In this document: positions 17,541-26,729 of the stretch, in pieces
Layout: each line of letters starts with the position of its first letter
Numbering within the stretch: position 1 is the first letter of the stretch
NCBI GenBank assembly: GCA_963705495.1
Contig: CAVPJQ010000008.1
Span: 1 to 64,000, forward strand
DNA length: 64,000 bases
From: DATBVX01 sp963705495
Lineage (GTDB): Bacteria > Pseudomonadota > Gammaproteobacteria > Steroidobacterales > Steroidobacteraceae
Reading direction: 5' to 3'
Translations under genes and position numbers: made by a program
Notes under the pieces: generated by a model
The model's input: only the letters and a program-made list of their open reading frames with translations
What the model was told of the DNA's origin: nothing
The model's database searches: none

Positions 17541-17698
17541 TCCAAGCTCCCGGGCGCGACGCTCGCAATAGGCATTTCAGGGGCGCACCTTACACCAGAG
17601 GGCGAGCCCATTCCGGGCAGCGGTTCTGGCAACGAGACGGCAGGGTGCTTACACTAGGCGCCCTTTTTCAAGTCCCTGATGCCATTGAACCTTTAGCC

Positions 17699-19588
17699 AT
17701 GCGTTTCCCGCGCAGTTTCGATGTGATCGTAGTCGGCGGCGGCCATTCCGGCACCGAAGCTGCGCTGGCCGCCGCACGCATGGGGGCGAAGACGCTCCTG
17801 CTGACGCAGAGCATCGAAACGTTGGGCGCCATGAGCTGCAATCCCGCCATTGGCGGGATTGGCAAGGGACATCTGGTACGAGAGATCGACGCGCTCGGCG
17901 GCGCCATGGCCCACGCCGCGGATCGCGCCGGCATCCAGTTCCGCACGTTGAATCTCAGCAAGGGGCCAGCAGTGCGCGCCACGCGCGCACAGGCCGATCG
18001 CGCGCTCTATCGACAGTCGATTCGCACGGCGCTGGAATCGCAGCCCAACCTGACGTTATTTCAGCAGGAGGTCGCAGACCTCAAGCTCACCGGCGCGCGC
18101 GCCTGCGGCGTGATCACCCAGGCGGGCATCGAGTTCGACGCGCGCGCCGTGGTCCTGACGGTCGGCACGTTCCTCTCGGGACGCATTCATGTCGGTCTGG
18201 AGAACTACGCGGCGGGCCGCGCGGGCGATCCGCCATCGCTGCGACTTGCGGCGCGCCTGCGTGAATTGCCGCTGCGGGTTGGGCGGCTCAAGACCGGAAC
18301 GCCACCGCGCATCGATGCGCGCAGCGTCGACTTCAGCGTGATGGCCGAGCAGCACAGCGATGAGCCGCAGCCGGTTTTTTCGTTCCTGGGGCGCCGCAGC
18401 GAACACCCGCGCCAGGTCCCGTGCCATATCACCGCGACCAATGAGCGTACGCATGAAATCATCCGGCGTGCGAGTGACCGCTCGCCGATGTTCACGGGCC
18501 GCATCGAGGGCGTAGGGCCGCGTTACTGCCCGTCGGTTGAGGACAAGGTGTTTCGCTTCGCGAGTCGAACCTCGCACCAGATCTTCGTCGAGCCCGAAGG
18601 GCTGACGAGCAACGAGGTGTACCCGAACGGGATCTCCACCAGTCTGCCCTTCGATGCGCAGTACGAATTCGTGCACAGCATCCGGGGCTTGGAGAATGCA
18701 CACCTGACGCGACCTGGCTATGCGATTGAATATGACTTCTTCGATCCCCGCGATCTGAAAATGAGCCTGGAAACCCGCCACATTCAGAGCCTGTATTTCG
18801 CGGGGCAGATCAACGGTACAACCGGCTACGAGGAGGCTGCGGCGCAGGGAATCGTGGCCGGGGTCAACGCGGCACTGCGTGCGGGCGAACGCGAGCCTTG
18901 GTGGCCGCGGCGCAGTGAAGCGTACATCGGAGTGTTGATCGATGATCTCGTCACGCGCGGTGCGCCGGAGCCGTATCGCATGTTCACCAGCCGCGCGGAG
19001 TATCGCCTGCTGCTGCGCGAGGACAACGCGGACTTACGCCTCACCGGGACAGGGCACGAGCTGGGCTTGATCGATGAGGAACGCTGGCGATTGTTCGAGA
19101 GCAAGCGCGAGTTGATCGCGCGCGAGCGCGCCCGGCTGGAGGGCATCGACATTGGCCCAGCGGACGGCGATTCGATACTCGACACCCCTCTCACGCGCGA
19201 GCAGTCTGCGTTCGACCTGTTGCGCCGGCCCGATGTGAGACTCGAAGCGCTCACGGCTCTGCCGGCCGTGGGGGCGATGCCGCAGTCATGGGTGGACGAT
19301 GATCGGCTGCCCGAGCAGGTGCGTCTGCAGGTGGATGTCCAGGCCAAGTACAGTGGCTACATTGAGCGCCAGCAGCAGGAAATTGAACGCCAGCAGCGCA
19401 ATGAGGCAACCGCGTTACCTGAGGACCTCGACTACGCCGCAGTGAAGGGACTGTCGAACGAGGTGCGCCAGCGTCTCGGCGAGGCGCGGCCCGTGAGTCT
19501 CGGTCAGGCGGCGCGCGTTCCGGGGGTCACTCCGGCAGCGATCTCGTTGCTCCTTATCTATCTGAAGAAGCGCAGCCGCGCGGCGTGA
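17699..19588 (+). CDS. mnmG: tRNA uridine-5-carboxymethylaminomethyl synthesis enzyme MnmG
   Basis: 629 residues (E. coli 629). FAD-binding GGGHSGTEAALAAARMG near the N-terminus, the GidA signatures SCNPAIGGIGKGHLVREIDA and GQINGTTGYEEAAAQG, and the C-terminal helical domain ending in ISLLLIYLKKRS that contacts MnmE. Partner of MnmE in modifying the wobble uridine of tRNAs reading NNA/NNG codons. The frame is open upstream to 17531, but ATG 17699 (MRFPRSFDVIVVGGG) matches the family start. The stop overlaps the GTG of the next gene (GTGA). The classical mnmG-rsmG(gidB)-parAB order is not present. Confidence 0.97.
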   Translation: MRFPRSFDVIVVGGGHSGTEAALAAARMGAKTLLLTQSIETLGAMSCNPAIGGIGKGHLVREIDALGGAMAHAADRAGIQFRTLNLSKGPAVRATRAQADRALYRQSIRTALESQPNLTLFQQEVADLKLTGARACGVITQAGIEFDARAVVLTVGTFLSGRIHVGLENYAAGRAGDPPSLRLAARLRELPLRVGRLKTGTPPRIDARSVDFSVMAEQHSDEPQPVFSFLGRRSEHPRQVPCHITATNERTHEIIRRASDRSPMFTGRIEGVGPRYCPSVEDKVFRFASRTSHQIFVEPEGLTSNEVYPNGISTSLPFDAQYEFVHSIRGLENAHLTRPGYAIEYDFFDPRDLKMSLETRHIQSLYFAGQINGTTGYEEAAAQGIVAGVNAALRAGEREPWWPRRSEAYIGVLIDDLVTRGAPEPYRMFTSRAEYRLLLREDNADLRLTGTGHELGLIDEERWRLFESKRELIARERARLEGIDIGPADGDSILDTPLTREQSAFDLLRRPDVRLEALTALPAVGAMPQSWVDDDRLPEQVRLQVDVQAKYSGYIERQQQEIERQQRNEATALPEDLDYAAVKGLSNEVRQRLGEARPVSLGQAARVPGVTPAAISLLLIYLKKRSRAA

Positions 19589-21213
19589 TCCGACGAGCCC
19601 GAGCGTTCGTGAGCGTATCGATGGTCCTCGCCATCGCGCTCACCGCGTGCCAGCGCAAGGATGCGGCGCCCGCGACGGGTGACAGCGGCCATGAGCCGGT
19701 GGTGCTCAATCGGGGCAACGGTCCTGAGCCGGAATCACTCGATCCGCAGCGTGCTCGCACCGATGCCGAGCTCACGATTCTGCGCGACGTTTACGAGGGA
19801 CTGACGGCGCTCGATGCAGACGCGAAACCTGCACCCGGCGCGGCGCAGGATTGGTCGGTGAGCGCCGACGGACGGCAATACACCTTCAAGCTGCGCGACA
19901 ATTTGCACTGGTCCAGTGGTGATCCAGTCCTCGCCGCTGACTTCGTCTACGCGCTACAGAGGCTCGTCGATCCGCGTACCGCCTCGCCCTACGCGCAGAT
20001 TGTGGATGTGATCGAAAACGCGTCCGACATCACCTCGGGTCGCAAGCCCCCGGAAACTCTAGGCGTCAGCGCGCCGGATCCGGCCACGGTGCTCATTCGG
20101 CTGGTTTCGCCGGCACCCTATCTGCCAGGCGTGCTGGCGCATCCCAGCACTTTTCCGGTGCATCGGCGCACGCTCGAGCGTCTCGGCCGCGATTTCGCAC
20201 GCCCGGGCAATGCCGTCTCGAATGGCGCCTTCGTGCTGGCGCAATGGACCGTTGGTTCTCACATCGTCGCCCATCGCAACGCGCATTACTGGGGCAACGC
20301 CAGCAACCAGATCGATACCATCAACTATCTGCATATTGCCGACCAGGGCGCCGAGCTGCGGCGTTACCGGGCGGGCGAGCTCGATATCACCTACACAGTG
20401 CCGCCGGCACAGTTCAAATGGATTCGCGAGCATCTCGGCGCGGAACTGCACATATCCCCACAGCTCAGTACCTACTACTACGGCTACAACCTTCACCGCG
20501 CGCCGTTCAAGGACAACACCAAATTGCGACTGGCGCTCTCGATGGTGATCGATCGCGAGCGACTGACGGAATCGGTGACCGGGCGCGGCGAATTGCCCGC
20601 CTACGGCTGGGTGCCTGTCGGTGTCGCGAACTATGAATCGCAGCGGCCCGAGTGGGCAGGGCTCTCGTTCGCGGAGCGCGTCGCGCGGGCCAGGCAACTC
20701 TACGCGCAGGCAGGCTACTCGTCCGAGCATCCGCTGCACACCGAGATCCGCTACAACATCGACGAAAGCCACACGCGCATCGCCGTCGCGATCGCATCGA
20801 TGTGGAAGGAATCCCTGGGCGTCGAGACCGAGCTGGTGGGCGAAGAATTCAAGGTGCTGCTGCAGAACATCGATCGCCACGATGTCACGCAGGTATTTCG
20901 CTCGAGCTGGATCGGTGACTACAACGACGCCTACACTTTCGCGCAATACCTCAAGAGCGATTTCGGACTCAATCTGCCCGGGTATCGCAACCCACGGTAC
21001 GACGCCCTACTGGCGAGCGCGGCGACGGAAGTTGATACGGCCCGGCGCAGTGAGACGCTCGAAGAGGCCGAGCGTCTGATGCTGCTCGATCAGCCGGTGA
21101 TCCCGCTGTATTTCTATGTCAATAAGCACCTGGTGAAGCCCTACGTCGAGGGCTGGCACAACAACGTCATGAACGTGCAGTACTGCAAGAACCTGGTGCT
21201 GAGGAAGCACTGA
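19585..21213 (+). CDS. Peptide ABC transporter substrate-binding lipoprotein (OppA-like)
   Basis: 542 residues, SBP_bac_5 family, which binds oligopeptides in the periplasm and delivers them to an inner-membrane ABC transporter. Lipobox ALTAC with Cys22. Family landmarks: GNGPEPESLDPQRARTDAE, LYEGL-type segment RDVYEGLTALD, YTFKLRDNLHWSSGDPVLAADFVYAL, RNAHYWG and the C-terminal MLLDQPVIPLYFYVNKHLVK. GTG 19585 overlaps the mnmG stop; ATG 19621 is a possible later start but would lose part of the signal sequence. No permease or ATPase genes are adjacent, so it works with a transporter elsewhere or as a recycling/signalling binding protein. Confidence 0.9.
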   Translation: MIRRARAFVSVSMVLAIALTACQRKDAAPATGDSGHEPVVLNRGNGPEPESLDPQRARTDAELTILRDVYEGLTALDADAKPAPGAAQDWSVSADGRQYTFKLRDNLHWSSGDPVLAADFVYALQRLVDPRTASPYAQIVDVIENASDITSGRKPPETLGVSAPDPATVLIRLVSPAPYLPGVLAHPSTFPVHRRTLERLGRDFARPGNAVSNGAFVLAQWTVGSHIVAHRNAHYWGNASNQIDTINYLHIADQGAELRRYRAGELDITYTVPPAQFKWIREHLGAELHISPQLSTYYYGYNLHRAPFKDNTKLRLALSMVIDRERLTESVTGRGELPAYGWVPVGVANYESQRPEWAGLSFAERVARARQLYAQAGYSSEHPLHTEIRYNIDESHTRIAVAIASMWKESLGVETELVGEEFKVLLQNIDRHDVTQVFRSSWIGDYNDAYTFAQYLKSDFGLNLPGYRNPRYDALLASAATEVDTARRSETLEEAERLMLLDQPVIPLYFYVNKHLVKPYVEGWHNNVMNVQYCKNLVLRKH

Positions 21214-21233
21214 CGCCAGCAACCGGCCCGCAG

Positions 21234-22494
21234 TCACTCGCAATGCCAGGCTGAGCGCGCCTGCGCACCGTGCTCGCGCCAAGCCTGGTCAGCGAGCTTT
21301 TGAGCCTCCGCAAACGCTGAGGGTGAAATACCGAGCCCGAGCCGCTGCAGGTGATCGCTGATGTGCACGGCATTGGTCGGATAGAGGTCGGCGCCGTAGC
21401 AGCCCAGGTCATTCAGCCGCTGAATAAACGATTCCAGGACGAACATGTCTTCATCGGTCGGGGCCGCGGGATCGCCTGCTGGAATCGACGCCAGTGTCGT
21501 CGTCGCAGACGCGACGCCGAGGAACGCGGCTTCGCGCAACGCCAGTGCGGCGCTGGCCGTGTCGGGCGGCTGCGCGTTGCAGCCATTGACCAGGCACTCT
21601 CCCAGCAGCAACTTGCCACGCGGCGATCCCCTTGCCGCGGCCTGCAACCAGTAATTCATTCGATTCTGTTCGCGCCGCTCCCCACTTGAGCCCTGGTTCA
21701 TGAGGCTCTGCGCCAGGTCCACCTGGGCAGGAACGAAGCCCAGCATTGCGGCCGACAGCCAGTACTGGCGCGCCGTGTCGGTGTCCGCGAGATTTCCCAG
21801 CTGCCACAGGCTGGCTTCGTGCCCTGCGGCAGCGGCACTGCGCAGACGTTGGTTGATGGCTGCCGAATCGAAGCGAGCCTCTGCGCAGGCCTTCGGCATG
21901 CGTGCGACCCGCTCGCGCCTCTGAGCGATGCTGGCCTCGATGCGCTCCCGGTTCCCGGCGGGCATCTTGCTCGCACGCTCGGCGGCCGCTGCGTGTGCCG
22001 CGTCGGTCTCGGGGTCCAGCCCTTCGTGGCAAGCGAGCTCGAGGCGCGCCAGAGCGACGTTGGCATTCTTGTCATCTGCACGGGCACGGGTCTCGAGCTC
22101 CTCGGCGGCCTCTGCAATGCGCAGTTCGGCGATCGAGCTGCGGATACTCGTCGGGCACCGCGATATCTCCGAAAATCGCGTAGGACTCCGCGCGTCGCAG
22201 CTGGCCGACGAAGGCATCGAGGCCGGGCGTTGGAGTCGGGGCCAAGACGGCGCGCGGTACGTCCTGCTCGTCTCGGAGGGGCGCGGACGCGGGTGTCCCA
22301 GCGGATGCTCCTGTCGAGACCTGGCCCGAGGTTGGGCTCGGCGCGCTGCTGCCCTCGTCTCGCATCAGGCGCATGCCGAGGAAGACCGCGCCAATCACGC
22401 CCACTCCGAGCAGAAGTTGCAGAGGCCAGCGCGGCCCGGCTCGATGCCGCTCGGAAGGCGGCGGAATCGTGCCTCTGGGTCCACCGCGCTGCAT
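21234..22494 (-). pseudogene. Membrane-anchored Sel1-like repeat protein, one frameshift
   Basis: N-terminal part (ATG 22494) has a basic cytoplasmic start and one membrane helix (PLQLLLGVGVIGAVFLGMRL), a Ser/Thr/Pro/Ala-rich linker and ends near 22140 at VPDEYPQ. The remainder, in the next frame, carries Sel1/TPR-like helical repeats (ASLWQLGNLADTDTARQYWL, VPAQVDLAQSLMNQGSS, NYWLQAAARGSPRGKLLLGE, ALALREAAFLGVASATTTLA). A single base change near 22140 restores one frame of about 420 codons. The likely role is a periplasmic scaffold; no partner is evident. It is convergent with the OppA-like gene. Confidence 0.7.
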
Positions 22495-22579
22495 GGCGCC
22501 AGTCTACCCGCACTTCCCTGGGTGAAGTGTCGGCGTAGAATCGGTCGTCGATCGGCTTATCGATCGGGGAGAAGCGGCC

Positions 22580-23008
22580 ATGCTCACCGTCAAACATCTG
22601 CTCGAGCGCAAGGGATCACAGGTTTACTCGGTTACGCCGGATACTCCGGTGCTGGAGGCGATTCGTCTCATGGCCGAAAAGCACGTCGGCGCGCTCCTGG
22701 TGATGCGCGGGACGGAACTGGCGGGCATCATTTCCGAGCGCGACTACGCGCGCAAAGTGATCCTCCTCGGACGCTCGTCGGCCGAGACCCCGGTCCAGCA
22801 GATCATGACCTCACCAGTCATAACGGTAAAACCCGCGCACACAGTCAACGAATGCATGCAGATCGTCACGGATCAGCGCATCCGTCATCTGCCGGTGGTG
22901 GAGAACGGCCGCGTGCTGGGCGTGGTTTCGATCGGTGATCTGGTGAAGGCCGTCATCGAGTCCCAGCAGGAACAGATCGAGCAGCTCGAGCGCTACATCA
23001 GCACCTGA
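22580..23008 (+). CDS. CBS domain pair protein
   Basis: 142 residues, two CBS motifs in tandem (about 7-60: VTPDTPVLEAIRLMAEKHVG, LAGIISERDYARKVI; about 75-130: VITVKPAHTVNECMQIVTDQ, RIRHLPVVENGRVLGVVSIG) and a short C-terminal helix. Stand-alone CBS pairs bind adenosyl ligands (AMP, ATP, SAM) and act as energy sensors on unknown partners. It starts at ATG 22580 preceded by GGGGAGAA. No enzymatic domain. It is divergent from the Sel1-like gene. Confidence 0.92.
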   Translation: MLTVKHLLERKGSQVYSVTPDTPVLEAIRLMAEKHVGALLVMRGTELAGIISERDYARKVILLGRSSAETPVQQIMTSPVITVKPAHTVNECMQIVTDQRIRHLPVVENGRVLGVVSIGDLVKAVIESQQEQIEQLERYIST

Positions 23009-23048
23009 AGCCTGAGGCGAAGATGAGCGCGCCGATCCGGTGCGCGTG

Positions 23049-23918
23049 TCACGTTAATCCGTTGTGCAGGTAGGCGTGAATCCGGCGTCGGTAGGTACGC
23101 CCGGAGGTGAACCGCTGTCCGTTCTTCAGCGTGATCACATACTCGCCATGGAGCCAGCGCTCCATCTCGCGGATGTGACGCATGTTGATGATCACCGAGC
23201 GGTGAATGCGCAGGAATGAAGCGGAATCGAGCATTTCCTGTGCCTGACGCATGGTGCAGCGGATCCGGTGCACGTCCGGGCCGACACGGATGCCAACGTA
23301 GTTGCGGTCCGCCTCGACGCAATCGATGTCCTGGGGATCGATGAACGTCAGCCGCTCGTCCTTTTCTGCAACGATGCGTGGCAACGGTGGCGCGGGTTGC
23401 GCGGCGACGCCCGCCAGCGCGCCGCGCACGGCGTCGGCGATCTCCCCACGCAACTGCGAGCCGCGCGCCGTGGCCAGCCGCTGACGAACCCGGTCGAGCG
23501 CCTGCTGGAAGCGGCTGCGATCGAAGGGCTTGAGCAGGTAGTCCACTGCGTTGACGTCGAAGGCATTGAAGGCGTAATGCTCGAAGGCCGATACGAACAC
23601 CACCAGCGGAGCGGCGCTCTGCGACAGTCGCCGTAGCACATCGAACCCGCTCGTCTCGCGCATCTCGACGTCCAGGAGCAGCAGGTCTGGCCGCAGCTCC
23701 TCGATGAGCTGCACCGCTTCCCCGCCGTGACTGCATTCACCGACGACGTTCGACATCAGCTCTCCAGGCGACAGAGGTCGCGCAGCCGTTGTCGCGCCAG
23801 CGATTCGTCGTCGACGATGAGCGTACGGATTCGGACGCGCGTCAGCTGCGATGCGCAGTGGCCGGGCGTTCAGGTCGTCGTTGAGCCGCGTATCCATCAC
23901 AACGCTGCCAGCGATCAA
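23049..23918 (-). pseudogene. algR: LytTR response regulator (AlgR-like), receiver N-terminus frameshifted
   Basis: The C-terminal two thirds are intact: receiver core with phospho-acceptor Asp in DLLLLDVEM, switch FVSAFEHYAFNAFDVNAVDY and KPF, and a LytTR DNA-binding domain (about residue 180 to the end: IDCVEADRNYVGIRV, FLRIHRSVIINMRHI, ITLKNGQRFTSGRTYRRRI). The first receiver strand (RTLIVDDESLARQRLRDL) exists, but in a different frame, at about 23770-23830. At least two single-base insertions near 23762-23775 and one upstream disconnect it from start and core. Such regulators act with the membrane kinase next door; in Pseudomonas the pair controls alginate and pili. The nominal TTG start overlaps the kinase stop. 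Confidence 0.75.
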
Positions 23919-25078
23919 GAGCCCGGTCCCGCCGGGGCCTGCACGAAAGGAATGCGGACGCGCGCAACGACGGAGCCGTCTGCACGCGCGCTGAGCGACA
24001 GGTCCTGTGCATCGCCGAACAGTGTCCTGAGGCGCTCGCGGGTCGCTCCGAGCCCGACACCCTCACCCCGGCTCTCGAGCAACGCGTGCGCCGAGGCGGT
24101 GTTGGCAACCTCCATCACGAGATCGCCGTGCTCGCGACGTGCACTCACACGCACTTGCACGGCGTCGCTGTCGTTCCTGACGCCATGCACGACTGCATTC
24201 TCTGCGAGGGGTTGCAACAGCAACCCCGGCACCAGGGCGCGCTCCAGCTCCTGGGGCACCTCGACATCGAATGTCAGCCGATCCGCAAAGCGCAGCGACT
24301 GGATCTCCAGATACTGGCGCACGAATTCCGCTTCACGCACGAGGAGCACCTGCTCCGATTCGCTGTCCCGGAACGTACGCCGCAACAGGTCACCGAGGCG
24401 TACCAGGATCTGCTCGGCGGCGGATGCATCGCTGCGCACGAGCGCTACCGCGGCATTCAAGGTGTTGCACAGGAAGTGGGGATTGAGCTGCCTGCGCAAG
24501 GCCTGCAGGCGTGAGTGCGTCCATTCATCGCGCAACCACGAGGCGCGGAGCTTTTCATCCCTGAGCTCACGGTAGGTGCGCACACCCACGACCAGCGCCA
24601 GCCCGAACCAATAGGACAGCAGGAAGTCGCTGACCGATGACAGCCACATCATCGCCCAGGCGTAGCGACCCAGCTCAGAGTCGATCAACTCGTACAGCAG
24701 GCTCCATTCATCGCGGCGGTACGCGGTGAGGAACACCAGCACCGGGCGTGCCGAGCAGGCGAACAGCAGCGCGAGCCCCAGGTGTTTCGCCAGCGCGACG
24801 GGTCGCCCCGATTGCGACCATCCAACCGTAAGAGCCGCCTTGTAGCACAGGAGCAACAATGGCAGTAGCAGCAGATGCTGGCCAATGCGCACCTCTGCCG
24901 GGGCGATGATGACCATCGGGTTGCTGGTGCTCGCGAGCATGTAGGTGATCAGCCGCTCGCTGGTCATGAAAAGCCAGAAAGGCAGCGTGATTTCGAGAAT
25001 AAGGCGCCATTGAGCGGCCACCGTGAGCGGTGACGCGAACGGCGCGGGCACTGGTGATGCAGTTGCGGTGGCGGCCAT
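23915..25078 (-). CDS. algZ: LytS/AlgZ-type sensor histidine kinase
   Basis: 387 residues. Four to five membrane segments (about 24-48, 65-82, 97-118, 140-165) are followed by a His_kinase domain with the phospho-acceptor His201 in QLNPHFLCNTLNAA and an HATPase region (LQPLAENAVVHG, then EGVGLGATRERL). There is no periplasmic sensor domain of size, so the signal is probably sensed in the membrane. It pairs with the LytTR regulator whose gene overlaps its end. AlgZ/FimS homology is by architecture and gene pairing; the regulon is unknown. Confidence 0.88.
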   Translation of the reverse strand: MAATATASPVPAPFASPLTVAAQWRLILEITLPFWLFMTSERLITYMLASTSNPMVIIAPAEVRIGQHLLLLPLLLLCYKAALTVGWSQSGRPVALAKHLGLALLFACSARPVLVFLTAYRRDEWSLLYELIDSELGRYAWAMMWLSSVSDFLLSYWFGLALVVGVRTYRELRDEKLRASWLRDEWTHSRLQALRRQLNPHFLCNTLNAAVALVRSDASAAEQILVRLGDLLRRTFRDSESEQVLLVREAEFVRQYLEIQSLRFADRLTFDVEVPQELERALVPGLLLQPLAENAVVHGVRNDSDAVQVRVSARREHGDLVMEVANTASAHALLESRGEGVGLGATRERLRTLFGDAQDLSLSARADGSVVARVRIPFVQAPAGPGS

Positions 25079-25267
25079 AAACTACGAAGGTTGCCGTAGA
25101 GATCATGCCACTCCTGTATGATCGCGGCAACACGGGAAGTGAAAAATTCCACAAGGTTTCCAGCCCTGACGGGACGAAATTCCGGGAATCTGGGACAGCT
25201 CGCCCGGAATGCGGGTCGAACCCGGCCTTTGCTACGACAGAATCATCGGAGCAATGCGAACGCGGCG

Positions 25268-26719
25268 TTACTTGCGCCAGAACGTCGGCGTGAACAGCAC
25301 CAGGACGCTGAAGATTTCCAACCGGCCGAGCAGCATCGCCAGCGTGCAGATCCAGGTCTGAAAATCCGAGAGCGAGCCGTAGTTGGTAGAGGGGCCGACG
25401 CGGTTCAACCCGGGACCGGTGTTGTTGATCGAGGAGATGATCGCGGACATCGAGCTGCTGAAATCAAGGCCCGACAACAGCAGGGTCAGCGTCAGCGTGA
25501 CCACGGTCATGTAGTACAGGAATATGAATGCCAGCACCGCGTAAACGATGCGATTGGGAACGACCTGACCGCCGATGCGGATCGGCTCTACAGCCTGGGG
25601 GTGCACCATCAGGCGCATCTCGCGCCATGCCTGCCGCCATAGGAGAAGCGTGCGGAACATCTTGATACCGCCGCCAGTCGAGCCCGTGTTGCACAAGATG
25701 CCGGTGAGCAGCAGCAGCCAGTAGCCAGCGAACGGCGGCCACTTTTCCCAGTCCTCGGTGACGAAACCGGTGGTCGATCCCATCGAAACAACCGCAAACG
25801 CGGCATGACGCAAAGTGACCCCGAAGCTTGAGTACGCGCCGCTCATCGCGACGATGAGCCGTCGAGCAGCGCGATGCTGACGACGATCACGCGCAGCATC
25901 GGCGCGACTTCCGGATCGGCGACGTACGGCGCGAGCGACAGGCGTCGCAGCGCCAGAAAATGGCGGCCGAAGTTCATCGCGGCGACGAGCATGAACGCCA
26001 TGAGCACCAGCTCGACGGCGGGCGAGTTGAAGTGCGCGATCGAGGCGTCGTGGGTCGAGAATCCGCCCAGCGCCATCGCGGAGAACGCATGGCAGATGGC
26101 ATCGAGCCAGCTGATGCCGCAGAGCTTGAGCGAAACGATGCACGCCGCCGTGATCCCGGTATACGTGAACCACAGCGCCTTGGCGGTCTCGGTGATGCGC
26201 GGCGTGAGCCTCGCGTCCTTCACCGGGCCCGGGTGATTCGGCCCTGTAGAGCTGCATGCCGCCGACGCCGAGCAGCGGCAGGATCGCGAGCGCCAGCACG
26301 ATAATGCCCATGCCGCCGAACCAGTGCAGCGCGCAGCGCCATAGGTTGATCGCCGGTGGCAGCGCGTCGAGGCCAGTGAGGATCGTGGATCCGGTGGTCG
26401 TCAGGCCCGAGGTAGTCTCGAAGTACGCGTCCGTAATACTCAAGTCCGGAATCGCGAGCAGCAGCGGAATCGTGGCCAGCTCCCGCCATCAACACCCAGG
26501 CGAGCGTCACGAGCAGAAAGCCGTCGCGCGACTTGAGCTCGCGCTTGAAGCGACGCGTGCTGGCCCAGATCAGGAGGCCGTGGCGCTGCTCAGGAGCCCG
26601 GCCAGCACGAAGTCCCACCACGTGCCGTCCCGGTAGATGAGCGATGCCGCCGTCGGCAGCAGAAAAGTCACGCCGAAAAGCGACAGCAGCTGGCCGAGGA
26701 TGTGGACGACAGCGAGCAC
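25268..26719 (-). pseudogene. trkH: Trk potassium uptake channel TrkH, four frame changes
   Basis: Potassium channel subunit (about 483 codons, normal for TrkH). GTG 26719 starts ten bases after the trkA stop: LAVVHILGQLLSLFGVTFLL. Selectivity-filter segments are readable: TSGLTTTGSTILTGLDALP, HAFSAMALGGFSTHDASI, VVSMGSTTGFVTEDWEKWP and SSINNTGPGLNRVGPSTNYG, all four pore loops. The frame changes near 26579 (missing C), 26478 (extra C), 26227 (extra C) and 25858 (probably a missing G). All but the last lie in short homopolymers and they sum to zero, so the ends are in register. Every functional motif is preserved, which favours sequencing error over decay. It forms the K+ uptake system with TrkA. 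Confidence 0.85.
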
Positions 26720-26729
26720 GCAGCCAGCC

